A stretch of 64,000 nucleotides of DNA from NCBI RefSeq assembly GCF_964026725.1, contig NZ_OZ034691.1:248001-312000 (forward strand), given 5' to 3'. The stretch's first letter is position 1. Every line of letters starts with the position of its first letter. Below are positions 1 to 7,784 of this stretch, in pieces. The stretch comes from Wolbachia endosymbiont (group B) of Germaria angustata (GTDB lineage Bacteria > Pseudomonadota > Alphaproteobacteria > Rickettsiales > Anaplasmataceae). Under the pieces are notes generated by a model. It was not told the DNA's origin. It saw nothing but the letters and a program-made list of their open reading frames with translations, and did no database searches. The translations under genes were made by a program, and so were the position numbers.

Positions 1-66
1 ACCAGCTAAGAGTGTAAAGGCTGAAACGCAAAACGCTATTTGATGTTTTTCTTTATTTTTAACCAT
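1..66 (-). CDS. N-terminal fragment of an unidentified, probably membrane protein
   Basis: Reading leftwards from an ATG at 66, 22 codons stay open to the window edge. They give a short Lys/His-rich start followed by a hydrophobic stretch (IAFCVSAFTLLAG), as in a first transmembrane helix or signal sequence. A GTGAGG Shine-Dalgarno-like sequence lies 5 bases before the ATG, and a near-consensus promoter sits upstream at 92-121, so a real gene start is likely. Too little is visible to name a family; a transporter would fit the N-terminus but this is only a guess. Confidence 0.55.
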   Translation of the reverse strand, partial: MVKNKEKHQIAFCVSAFTLLAG

Positions 67-91
67 AAATGCCTCACAAAATTGTATTTCT

Positions 92-121
92 AGTATACCC
101 GTATATATACGGTACTGTCAA
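92..121 (-). promoter_or_regulatory. Sigma70-type promoter with palindrome in the spacer
   Basis: On the minus strand TTGACA (116-121) and TATACT (92-97) are separated by 18 bases. The spacer holds a perfect 14-base palindrome, CCGTATATATACGG, at 99-112. It would start transcription about 20 bases before the ATG at 66. A dyad between -35 and -10 suggests an operator (inference). Confidence 0.6.
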
Positions 122-169
122 GTTTTTAAAGAAGATTAAAAAATGCAACGCACATGTGCAAAATATGAA

Positions 170-1381
170 CTAGGTATATAATTCACAATGCAGCGGTATT
201 TCACTAATCCAATTATTTTTTTCCTGATCTAGCCTATCATTCAATATTGCTTGTCTTATTGATTCCATCAACTTATTCATGAAGAAAACATTGTGAATGG
301 TAACGAGTGTATAAGCCAGCAACTCTTTAGCTTTCAGTAGATGGTGTATATAAGCTCTTGAATGTTTTCTGCAAGTAAAGCACAAACAGTCATTTTCAAT
401 TGGGTTATCATCTAGTTCGAATCGTTGATTTCGCAAATTAATATGCTCTTTACACTTTGAAGAAATAGAATCTCTGTTTTTTACTTTAACAAGTGCGCCA
501 CCATGTCTTGCGAGGCGAGTTGGATGCACGCAATCAAATGTATCAACTCCAAGCTCTACTCCACGAAAAATGTCTACAATTCCACCAATACCAAGCAAAT
601 GAGTAGGCCTATCTTTTTTTAAATGTTCCATAGTAAAGGAAACTACATCATACATCTGCTCTTTACTCTGACCAAGCGATCCACCTATTGCTTGACCAAA
701 AAATGGCAAATTATTGATAAAATTACAACTTTCTCTACGTAAATCTTGATACACTCCACCTTGGCTAATTCCATACAGCGCCTGTTTGCCATCATTATTT
801 TTTTCAAACTCATTTAAAGAACGTTCAGCCCATCTATGGCTCATGAGCATCGATTTCCTTGTATACTCCTTGCTGACGTGAAATGGAGTGCATTCATCCA
901 AAACTAGGATTAAATCTGCGCCTAATTTTTGTTGAATTTGTATAGATTTTTCAGGAGTTAAGCAATAAATTTTACCATTTATGTAAGAACGAAAAATTGC
1001 CCCATCTTCATTAATTTTGATCAGAGTTTTTTGTTTCTGTCTTATTCCCTTTATTTCTTCTGAAACTGATCCGTGTCCTAAACTAAATATCTGGTATCCA
1101 CCAGAATCAGTGAGCATTGGTCCATTCCATCCCATCATCTTGTGCAAGCCACCAAGTTTTGCCACAGTATCCTCTCCAGGTTGAAGCATTAGGTGATAAG
1201 TGTTAGAAAGTATTATCTGAGTACCTGCTTCTCTGATTCTTTCGATATCTGCAGCTTTAATGGCAGCTTTGGTTGCACAAAATATAAATGCTGGTGTTTC
1301 TATGTTTCCATTTGGAGTTTTAATTATGCCAACTCTTGCAGAACCTGATTGCTTGGTTATCCTAAACGAAAACTTTTCCAT
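170..1381 (-). CDS. tgt: tRNA-guanine transglycosylase (queuine tRNA-ribosyltransferase)
   Basis: Exchanges guanine-34 for preQ1 or queuine in tRNAs with GUN anticodons. The 403-residue protein has the TIM-barrel signatures: TDSGGYQIFSL with the catalytic Asp near residue 92, GIGG followed by a DTFDCVHPTRLARHG segment holding the second catalytic Asp, and a C-terminal zinc site CLCFTC with a later His (SRAYIHH). It is slightly longer than most bacterial Tgt (about 370-380). nuoE ends directly before its start, so the two are probably co-transcribed; the partial gene at the window edge follows in the same direction but has its own promoter. Confidence 0.96.
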   Translation of the reverse strand: MEKFSFRITKQSGSARVGIIKTPNGNIETPAFIFCATKAAIKAADIERIREAGTQIILSNTYHLMLQPGEDTVAKLGGLHKMMGWNGPMLTDSGGYQIFSLGHGSVSEEIKGIRQKQKTLIKINEDGAIFRSYINGKIYCLTPEKSIQIQQKLGADLILVLDECTPFHVSKEYTRKSMLMSHRWAERSLNEFEKNNDGKQALYGISQGGVYQDLRRESCNFINNLPFFGQAIGGSLGQSKEQMYDVVSFTMEHLKKDRPTHLLGIGGIVDIFRGVELGVDTFDCVHPTRLARHGGALVKVKNRDSISSKCKEHINLRNQRFELDDNPIENDCLCFTCRKHSRAYIHHLLKAKELLAYTLVTIHNVFFMNKLMESIRQAILNDRLDQEKNNWISEIPLHCELYT

Positions 1382-1882
1382 CTATTTGCTTGAAAGCTCT
1401 GCTATGATATTTTCCACTTTTTCAGGAGTGAGATTTTCATAAAAGTCATTATTGATCTGCACCACAGGGGCATTAACGCATGCACCAAGACATTCAACTT
1501 CCTTTAAAGTAAATAGATTATCTTTAGTGGTTTCACCGATATTGATTCCAAGCTTCTTTTTAAAGGTACTTAAAACTTCCTCGCTATTGCATAACCAGCA
1601 AGGAGTTGTCCTACAAATTTGTATCAAATATTTACCCACTGGCTTTAAATTATACATGGTATAAAAATTTGCCACTTCATAAACGCGAATATGTGGAATA
1701 TGAAGCATGTCAGCAACGCAGCGCATGGCAGATTCAGGAACCCATCCGCATTGTTCTTGAACCAGGTATAGTAAAGGCATGACGGCACTACCTTCTCTAC
1801 CTTTAGGATACATCTCTATAGACTTTTTCGCTTTTCTGAGGTTGTCTGATGTAAAACTAAACTGTTCTTCTTTCTCTTTCAT
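1382..1882 (-). CDS. nuoE: NADH-quinone oxidoreductase subunit E
   Basis: The 24-kDa peripheral subunit of respiratory complex I, carrying one [2Fe-2S] cluster (N1a) next to the FMN-bearing NuoF. The four ligand cysteines are visible as CRTTPC and CLGAC, spaced as in the family, followed by APVVQIN. The N-terminal half (MYPKGREGSAVMPLLYLVQEQ) is the usual NuoE helical domain. Length 166 is normal. It abuts tgt without a gap; no other nuo gene is in the window, which agrees with the scattered nuo genes of Rickettsiales. Confidence 0.96.
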   Translation of the reverse strand: MKEKEEQFSFTSDNLRKAKKSIEMYPKGREGSAVMPLLYLVQEQCGWVPESAMRCVADMLHIPHIRVYEVANFYTMYNLKPVGKYLIQICRTTPCWLCNSEEVLSTFKKKLGINIGETTKDNLFTLKEVECLGACVNAPVVQINNDFYENLTPEKVENIIAELSSK

Positions 1883-1927
1883 CTAATAAGGTTCGTGTAA
1901 ATCTCAACAAATTATACTTGAAGAGTT

Positions 1928-1943
1928 AACAATTGCAATTGTT
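1928..1943. promoter_or_regulatory. Perfect 16-base palindrome between divergent genes
   Basis: AACAATTGCAATTGTT reads the same on both strands and lies 46 bases upstream of nuoE, in the divergent gap before the Thr/Ser-rich gene. It is followed by GGTTTTTT. It could be an operator or a weak terminator; function unknown. Confidence 0.3.
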
Positions 1944-2072
1944 GGTTTTTTGAGCTCTACAATATTATATCTGTAGAGTGGGTGCACTCAATTTGTGAAT
2001 TCTTTACTGCTACTCATTTTCCATATCTCGCTTTGCAGATTATAAAGGTATTAATTTTAGTTAAAATTTTCA

Positions 2073-2102
2073 TTGACATTAACATGCAGAAATAATCATA
2101 AT
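2073..2102 (+). promoter_or_regulatory. Predicted sigma70 promoter of the Thr/Ser-rich protein gene
   Basis: A consensus -35 TTGACA at 2073-2078 is followed after 18 bases by CATAAT at 2097-2102. Start of transcription would fall near 2109, about 20 bases before the ATG at 2131. No clear Shine-Dalgarno precedes that ATG. Confidence 0.55.
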
Positions 2103-2130
2103 AGCATTTATTAAGATTTTAAATATAATT

Positions 2131-4368
2131 ATGTCTATATTAAGTAGATTATTTGGAGTTAATACAACTATACTGAAAGTTAAAGAAGCGATAGGTTTTA
2201 ATCCAAAAAACGTAGGGTTGATTGAAGGAAATGGAGTTACTTATGGACTAAGCTATCAAGATAATGGCAATGGAAGCAGTAGAGTAAAGTTACTTATTAG
2301 CCTACTATATCAATCAAAAACATACGAGTGTGATACAGGTGTCAACGTAGCAAATGAATTTAAGGGCCAATTATCTCCCGCACTAATAGAAAATTCAGCT
2401 GAAGTAGATAAAGTTGGAGTTATCTTTCCTACAGAAGAAACTAACAAAGAAAGAAAGTGCATCAAAGGCTTAACATTCAACACTTACGAAATCAAGCATT
2501 CAACGAATGCTCCCTTAGTTGAGCATTCAGGAAAAGTAAAATTACAAAAAAACATTAATAACCATAATGATGCAAATAAAGGCAATAGCTACTTTCAACC
2601 AAAAGCAGTGAAAGTTGGTAATGGTAATGTTGTTGTAGTTGCTCATAATTTAAAGGATCAAGCTTTAGTTTCTTGGTATTTACAATCAGACACGAATGGA
2701 AAATTTAAAGCTTTATCTGGAGCAAACGGCATCATAGAAAGAAAATTATTCAAGTTTAATAATCCAGGGCAATTAGTACTAGATGAAAATACGATGCTTT
2801 ATTCGCAAGTGGGAAAAAATAGTATTGAAAATCAAGAGGTAAGAACAAATATTTTTAAGTTCGATATGGCCAAAGTGGTTGAGGATCTAAAAAGTGGAAA
2901 GAAAGATGAATGTTTGCTTAGTAAGAGATGTCAGATAGATAATAAAGCACTATCTCTTTCCAGAGAATATGAAATAAGCTTTTTACAGTATGTGAAACAA
3001 ACTGAAGGCGATGATCAGGTTGCTTTTCTTGCAAAAAAACAATCTTCTAATACGCAAGAATTGCATTTAGTAAGCCTTGCTAAGAAAGGACCAAAATCAA
3101 ATTTTACTGTTTGTGAATGTGAAGATCCTATAGAACAATTGTACGTTAAAGACAATGGCCAAGGAGGTTTTATCGTCACTGCGGTAAGTGGAGAGAGTAT
3201 TATAACTTTTAATAGAGAGAGCTCTGGAAAATCTTCTGAAGCAACGATAATACCGACAAGCAGTATCAAAGCTCTCAGTGATTTTGTTAATATCATTAAC
3301 GGCCAATTGATGCCTAGTATTATTTCCAGCAGTACTGTGTCTCCTATAACTGTTACAGAGACGGTTGTGACTTCTAAGAAAACGACGACTGCTGCAATTA
3401 CTAGCACAACAGAAACCGACACTGTAAAGACTACCAAATTAACAACAGAAGCATCAACTATCATTGTACCAACTTCCACAATGAGTAAATCTTCAACAGA
3501 GTCAACAACTCAGGCAAGTACAGTAACAGTGGAGTCAACAACAGTAGCATCAACTACCACTGCACCTACTTCTACAACGAGTAGGCCTTCAACAGAGTCA
3601 ACAATTCAAACAAGTACAGTAACAGTGGGGCCAACAACAGTAGCAAAAACAACTACTACTCCACAAGCGACCACAGTTGCTACAACGTCAACTAGTGCAC
3701 CGATAGTAACTTCAGAAACTGAGACAAGTACTGTAAAATCTACAGCAGCGACTGTTGAGTCAACTTTTACAGCAAGCAGTACTACGATGAGTAAGCCTTT
3801 AACAGAATTAACAACTAAGATGAGTACGTCATCAGAACCAACAACAGTAGCTGAAACTATTGCGACTTCACAAGCAACTATGATTACTACAATGCCAACT
3901 AATGCGCCAACAACAAACTCAGAGAAAACTATACAAACAGTGTCCACTATATCAAGTACTGGAACAAAGGTAACAATTCCTCTGTTCACTACAACTTTAC
4001 TTCCTCAAACTACTCCTTCACCACAGCCCACTCAGCTTGCTATAGAGTCTAATAGGGCAGGAATGATAGGTGGGTCTTTGGTTGGAGCGATAATAAGTAT
4101 TGCTGGAATTATAGGATTCATAGCATACAAATATGTTAAGGGTCGTAATGCTGCTCCTGTGTTAGAACTAACTAATTTCAATGATAGAAGGCGATCATCT
4201 TCAAGTGGCAATAGCGATGAAGAAATTTTTATCGCTAATAACAGAATGAGACATATATCTATGCGAACTATGGATCAATCTGAAACAGTGCTAAACAGTA
4301 TATCGGTGGAGAGTAGTAGTCGGTCAAGAAGTAGCTCATCGTCTTCAAGCGGTGGACCAGGGTCTTGA
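2131..4368 (+). CDS. Large Thr/Ser-rich (mucin-like) single-pass membrane protein
   Basis: No family recognised. The 745 residues fall into a globular N-terminal part of about 390 residues, a low-complexity region of about 240 residues (roughly 395-635) made of degenerate Thr/Ser/Val repeats such as TESTT, TVTVESTTVAS and APTSTTS, one glycine-rich transmembrane helix (about 643-670), and a charged, Ser-rich tail. The layout resembles surface mucin-like or stalk proteins, with the Thr-rich part as a spacer. No classical signal peptide is seen. After the TGA stop (4366-4368) the same frame continues for 24 more codons (4369-4440) with an acidic, Ser-rich sequence like the rest of the tail, ending at TAG 4441-4443. 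The TGA may therefore be a recent nonsense change or be read through. A host-facing role is inference. Confidence 0.85.
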   Translation: MSILSRLFGVNTTILKVKEAIGFNPKNVGLIEGNGVTYGLSYQDNGNGSSRVKLLISLLYQSKTYECDTGVNVANEFKGQLSPALIENSAEVDKVGVIFPTEETNKERKCIKGLTFNTYEIKHSTNAPLVEHSGKVKLQKNINNHNDANKGNSYFQPKAVKVGNGNVVVVAHNLKDQALVSWYLQSDTNGKFKALSGANGIIERKLFKFNNPGQLVLDENTMLYSQVGKNSIENQEVRTNIFKFDMAKVVEDLKSGKKDECLLSKRCQIDNKALSLSREYEISFLQYVKQTEGDDQVAFLAKKQSSNTQELHLVSLAKKGPKSNFTVCECEDPIEQLYVKDNGQGGFIVTAVSGESIITFNRESSGKSSEATIIPTSSIKALSDFVNIINGQLMPSIISSSTVSPITVTETVVTSKKTTTAAITSTTETDTVKTTKLTTEASTIIVPTSTMSKSSTESTTQASTVTVESTTVASTTTAPTSTTSRPSTESTIQTSTVTVGPTTVAKTTTTPQATTVATTSTSAPIVTSETETSTVKSTAATVESTFTASSTTMSKPLTELTTKMSTSSEPTTVAETIATSQATMITTMPTNAPTTNSEKTIQTVSTISSTGTKVTIPLFTTTLLPQTTPSPQPTQLAIESNRAGMIGGSLVGAIISIAGIIGFIAYKYVKGRNAAPVLELTNFNDRRRSSSSGNSDEEIFIANNRMRHISMRTMDQSETVLNSISVESSSRSRSSSSSSSGGPGS

Positions 4369-4524
4369 CTGACTGAGCTAGAATCTAAAAGTGAAAAAAG
4401 CTTATCTTGGGATAGCGATGATGTACCGGAATATCACCTTTAGCTATTTGTCTGAATGTTTTTAGTATGTAGACTGTTAGGAAAATTTCTTTTGCTTTTG
4501 TGGTTTTAATGTTAAAGTATAATT

Positions 4525-4871
4525 CCTAGGTGCAATAAGTAGCTGCTGTTGTGTGATAAACACAGCAGAGGAAAGTCCGAGCTCCAAGAAAAGGTAGTGA
4601 CGGGTAACGCCCGCCGGAGGTAACTCCAGTTATAGGGCTACAGAAAATTACCGCCTAAATATTATTAGGCAAGGGTGAAAAGGTGTGGTAAGAGCACACC
4701 ATAACAATGGCAACATTGGTAGTCAAGTAACCAACACTAGGAGCAAGATTAAATAGAAGTAGATTTTATGTTTTTCTCATATCTACTCGGGTAAATCGCA
4801 TGAAGTAAATGGTAACATTTACTCCAGATAAATAGCTACATAAACAGAACTCGGCTTATATTTCACCTAGG
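4525..4871 (+). ncRNA. rnpB: RNase P RNA, bacterial type A
   Basis: The catalytic RNA that trims tRNA 5-prime ends. Conserved blocks are visible in order: GAGGAAAGTCCGAGCT near 4571 (P4/CR I region), GACGGGTAACGCCCGCCGG, the ACAGAAAATTACCGCC block near 4640, and the 3-prime ACAGAACTCGGCTTATA near 4845. The ends pair: CCTAGGTG (4525-4532) is the exact reverse complement of CACCTAGG (4864-4871), extended inwards by ATAAG/CTTAT, giving helix P1. Ends are set from this helix and may be off by a few bases. Confidence 0.95.
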
Positions 4872-5211
4872 CAATGCATGAATGTCAGCCATACTATGTA
4901 AATGTATCAAACATTTCACATACCCTGTACGCTCAATTTGACCACCTATATTCCTTTTACTTCTTGGCTTATCTCTTTTTGTATTTCCTTTAGAACTTAA
5001 CAAAGCTTTTCCTTTAACTCATCACCCTCTATCTCTAAAACCTTATTTTCTTACCTATAACTTTTAGCTTAGCTTCCAACTTTTCTATTTTTTGCTGCAA
5101 GTCTTTGTAAAGTTCTAAAAGACTAACCATGTTACCTCACTTTTACGATTGGTTTTTATCTTATTTCATCTACCTATTTTGTTGCTTCAATGAATGGGTG
5201 AATAAAGCATT
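4872..5211 (-). pseudogene. Decayed transposase remnant, possibly IS66-like
   Basis: No intact gene lies between rnpB and ctrA. On the minus strand an ATG at 5130 opens a 31-codon frame ending at 5035 (MVSLLELYKDLQQKIEKLEA, then Lys-rich), a coiled-coil start typical of some transposases. Further codons in shifted frames give SSKGNTKRDKPRSKRNIGGQ and ERTGY, which resemble the Ser/Pro-rich and GGQxGH segments of IS66 transposase N-termini. Several frameshifts and stops separate these pieces. The IS66 assignment is tentative; a dead mobile-element fragment is the safer reading. Confidence 0.35.
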
Positions 5212-5982
5212 TCATGCGCTGTCCTTCACTTGTTCTGCTTGATAGTCACTACTGCTTTCGCTTATATTAGCACTAGAGTATTCTTCATCGTCAACATACT
5301 CTTTTAGGACATATCCTCTACCCCAAATGGTTTCTATGTGGCTTATTCCATCATTTGCACTTTCAAGTTTTTTACGTAATTTACACATAAAAACATCAAC
5401 TATTTTGTTGTCTGAAGGTTCGTCCAAGCCATTGTAAAGATGGTTTAAAAACATTTCTTTTGTCAACACTGCTCCTTTACGCAATGCCAGCAATTCTATC
5501 ATGGAATACTCTTTGTTAGTAAGGTGAACTGTTTTGCCTTTTACCTCAACAATCCTGTGATCAAAATTGATATTCATATTACCAATCTTTATCACTGATT
5601 CGGGATGACCTTTAGTACGTCGGACTATGGCCTTAATTCGAGCTAATAATTCGCTCTTGTGAAATGGCTTGGTTAAGTAATCGTCGGCACCATACCCAAG
5701 TCCTTTAGCTTTATGGTTGGCAGCGGAGATACACGAAAGTATTAAAACAGGAACTTTGATTTTTGCACTTCTTAATCTTAACAGTATATCATATCCATCA
5801 ATATCACCAGGCAGGTGTATATCTAGAATAACTAGATCGTAATAGTCTCCACCCGAGGAAACCATATTATTGTTATAATCTTGTGCAGAAGTAACAACTT
5901 CGCAAAAATGTCCATCAGAAGTTAAGGCATTAACTACAGTCTTTGCACTTACTTGATCATCTTCAATTAATAATATACGCAT
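5212..5982 (-). CDS. ctrA: Cell-cycle response regulator CtrA
   Basis: Two-component response regulator and transcription factor of Alphaproteobacteria. The receiver domain (about 1-120) has the acidic pair EDD at 7-9, phospho-acceptor D54 in VILDIHLPG and the conserved Lys in DYLTKPF. The OmpR/PhoB-type winged-helix domain (about 130-235) has the recognition part KIVDVFMCKLRKKL and the wing GRGYVL, nearly identical in wording to Caulobacter CtrA. Length 256 is a little longer than Caulobacter CtrA because of a short insertion before D54 and an acidic tail. In Anaplasmataceae CtrA is part of the reduced PleC/PleD-CckA-type signalling set. Two TTAA-N7-TTAA sites lie upstream, suggesting autoregulation. 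Confidence 0.97.
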   Translation of the reverse strand: MRILLIEDDQVSAKTVVNALTSDGHFCEVVTSAQDYNNNMVSSGGDYYDLVILDIHLPGDIDGYDILLRLRSAKIKVPVLILSCISAANHKAKGLGYGADDYLTKPFHKSELLARIKAIVRRTKGHPESVIKIGNMNINFDHRIVEVKGKTVHLTNKEYSMIELLALRKGAVLTKEMFLNHLYNGLDEPSDNKIVDVFMCKLRKKLESANDGISHIETIWGRGYVLKEYVDDEEYSSANISESSSDYQAEQVKDSA

Positions 5983-6081
5983 ATTTTACACCCCATAAAT
6001 AATTTATAATTTTAGTAATATATATAACCAAGGAAAGTAATAAATCAAATTTTTATTAATGAATAATAGAAATTACACTTA

Positions 6082-6096
6082 TTAATTAATAGTTAA
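6082..6096. promoter_or_regulatory. Predicted CtrA-binding site (TTAA-N7-TTAA)
   Basis: TTAA at 6082-6085 and TTAA at 6093-6096 are separated by exactly seven bases, the spacing of the full CtrA site. It lies 100 bases upstream of the ctrA start. The region is very AT-rich, so chance matches are possible. Confidence 0.4.
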
Positions 6097-6207
6097 TATG
6101 TCGTTCCAAAATTATACAAATAGATCTAAAATACAATAGATATACTATAATAATACTATTTTTAGTAAATATTGAATAGAAGCTATTTTATTAAAAGAAT
6201 ACTTAGG

Positions 6208-6222
6208 TTAATAGATATTTAA
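6208..6222. promoter_or_regulatory. Second predicted CtrA-binding site
   Basis: TTAA at 6208-6211 and TTAA at 6219-6222 with a seven-base spacer, in the same divergent region and 83 bases before the gpsA start. Two perfect copies in about 320 bases strengthen the case for CtrA control of ctrA and perhaps gpsA. The rest of 5983-6304 is featureless AT-rich DNA. Confidence 0.38.
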
Positions 6223-6304
6223 ACTATTTTATACTTTTATGTTATATTTTTAATTTACTTATTCTACAGTTTTAAATTATAAGTAATACTTTCAGGAATA
6301 TTGA

Positions 6305-7282
6305 GTGGTAATATCAGTTTTAGGTGCTGGCGCATGGGGTACAGCAATTGCGATTTCATTAAGTAGTAAGAAAAATGTAATTTTGTGGACTCGCAATAAG
6401 GCCATGTTTGAATCAATTAAAGAGAAAAGAGAAAGTGACAAGCTACCTGATTGTCCAATTTCTGATAATGTATCAGTAAAATTAGCTATTGAAGATGCAG
6501 TTAATGCTTCAGTAATAATTCTAGCTGTTCCCACTCAGTCTCTAAGGGAGATATGTCATCAATTGAATGATTGTAACCTAAAAAAAAATGTAGCAATAAT
6601 TTTGGCTTGTAAGGGAATAGAAAAATCTACATTAAAATTACCTAGTGAAGTAGTCAATGAAGTTTTACCTAATAATCCTCTTGCTGTTTTTTCTGGTCCT
6701 AGCTTTGCTATAGAAGTTGCAAGAAAATTACCATATTCGATGGTTCTTGCATGTCAAAATGAAGTATTAGGTTCAAAATTAGTATCAGAGCTACAGCAAG
6801 AAAATATTAAATTGTACCTTAGTAGCGATGTTATAGGAATACAGGTTTGTGCAGCGTTAAAGAATGTTTTTGCTATAGCATGTGGGGTTGTTCTAGGTAG
6901 GTTTGGGTTTAATGCTCATGCAGCATTAATTACGAAAAGTATGAGTGAAATTAAGGCTTTATACTCAGCAAAAGTTGGTGACGGCAATGTAGATATAAAT
7001 ACACTACTTGGACCAGCATGCTTAGGCGATTTGGTTGTGACATGCACATCATTAAATTCAAGAAATCTATCTTTTGGATCTAAAGTAGCTAATAGTAATG
7101 GTTCTAGTGCTCAGCAGATTTTATCAGAAGGTAAGTCGGTAATTGAAGGTTTTAACACTGCTAAGTCTGCATTTGATTTAGCAGAAAAGCTAAAGATAAA
7201 AATGCCCATATGTGAAGCGATCTATAGATTGCTATATGAAAATACTTCTATAGAAGATACTATTTCTGTTCTTGTAAATTAG
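6305..7282 (+). CDS. gpsA: Glycerol-3-phosphate dehydrogenase [NAD(P)+]
   Basis: Reduces dihydroxyacetone phosphate to sn-glycerol-3-phosphate, the backbone of phospholipids; cytosolic. The N-terminus has the Rossmann motif GAGAWGTAIA; FSGPSFAIEVA and the catalytic-Lys region CAALKNVFAIACG follow, then LLGPACLGDLVVTC with the substrate-binding part. Length 325 is standard. The start is GTG at 6305. It heads a co-directional cluster with pgpA (19 bases on), which uses the product branch phosphatidylglycerophosphate, so the two genes belong to the same lipid pathway. Confidence 0.96.
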   Translation: MVISVLGAGAWGTAIAISLSSKKNVILWTRNKAMFESIKEKRESDKLPDCPISDNVSVKLAIEDAVNASVIILAVPTQSLREICHQLNDCNLKKNVAIILACKGIEKSTLKLPSEVVNEVLPNNPLAVFSGPSFAIEVARKLPYSMVLACQNEVLGSKLVSELQQENIKLYLSSDVIGIQVCAALKNVFAIACGVVLGRFGFNAHAALITKSMSEIKALYSAKVGDGNVDINTLLGPACLGDLVVTCTSLNSRNLSFGSKVANSNGSSAQQILSEGKSVIEGFNTAKSAFDLAEKLKIKMPICEAIYRLLYENTSIEDTISVLVN

Positions 7283-7301
7283 TTTTATATTTCGGTATAT
7301 T

Positions 7302-7784
7302 GTGAAATTTTTATATAAATTAATATCAACATGGTGGCTATCTGGCACGGTAAAAAACATGCCAGGTACTATAGGCAGCTTGGCTGCTTACCCAATTGTT
7401 CCTATATTACTCAATGACAGAATTTTAGGTACAGCAATTATTTTTTTTTTATTCTTAGTTGGATTATGGTCTACAGGCAATTATATACAACATTACAAAG
7501 CTCCGCATGATCCAAAAGAGGTAGTAATTGATGAAGTAGTTGGTCAATTGCTGACAGTACTTCTAGTTTCAATATTATTAGAACAAGAAATGAATAGCTC
7601 TGTATTGTTGGTGTGCTTTTTCTCCTTTAGGTTTTTTGATATAATAAAAGTGTGGCCTATAAATTTGATTGATAAAAATACAAAAGGTCCTTTAGGTATT
7701 ATGCTAGATGATGTTGTAGCTGCAATTTTAGCCTTTGTTTTTATAGGAGCCTTTTATTGTTTATTGTTGGTTTATGCAGAATAA
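7302..7784 (+). CDS. pgpA: Phosphatidylglycerophosphatase A
   Basis: Dephosphorylates phosphatidylglycerophosphate to phosphatidylglycerol in the inner membrane. The signature parts are present: STWWLSGTVKNMPGTIGSLAA near the N-terminus (the family G-x-x-PGTxGS motif), DPKEVVIDEVVGQ with the conserved acidic residues, and FFDIIKVWPI and LGIMLDDVVAA near the end. About four hydrophobic helices. GTG start at 7302; the 3-prime end overlaps the next gene by 11 bases, so translation is probably coupled. Confidence 0.95.
   Translation: MKFLYKLISTWWLSGTVKNMPGTIGSLAAYPIVPILLNDRILGTAIIFFLFLVGLWSTGNYIQHYKAPHDPKEVVIDEVVGQLLTVLLVSILLEQEMNSSVLLVCFFSFRFFDIIKVWPINLIDKNTKGPLGIMLDDVVAAILAFVFIGAFYCLLLVYAE

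Noticed and set aside
3015-3989. Three minus-strand frames of 69-154 codons under the Thr/Ser-rich gene
   Set aside because: They are the mirror of ACA/GTA-rich repeats, giving Val-rich nonsense, with no start signals and no family likeness.
5983-6304. Possible small RNA or short gene between ctrA and gpsA
   Set aside because: The region is extremely AT-rich with no open frame or stable hairpin; only the CtrA-type sites stand out.
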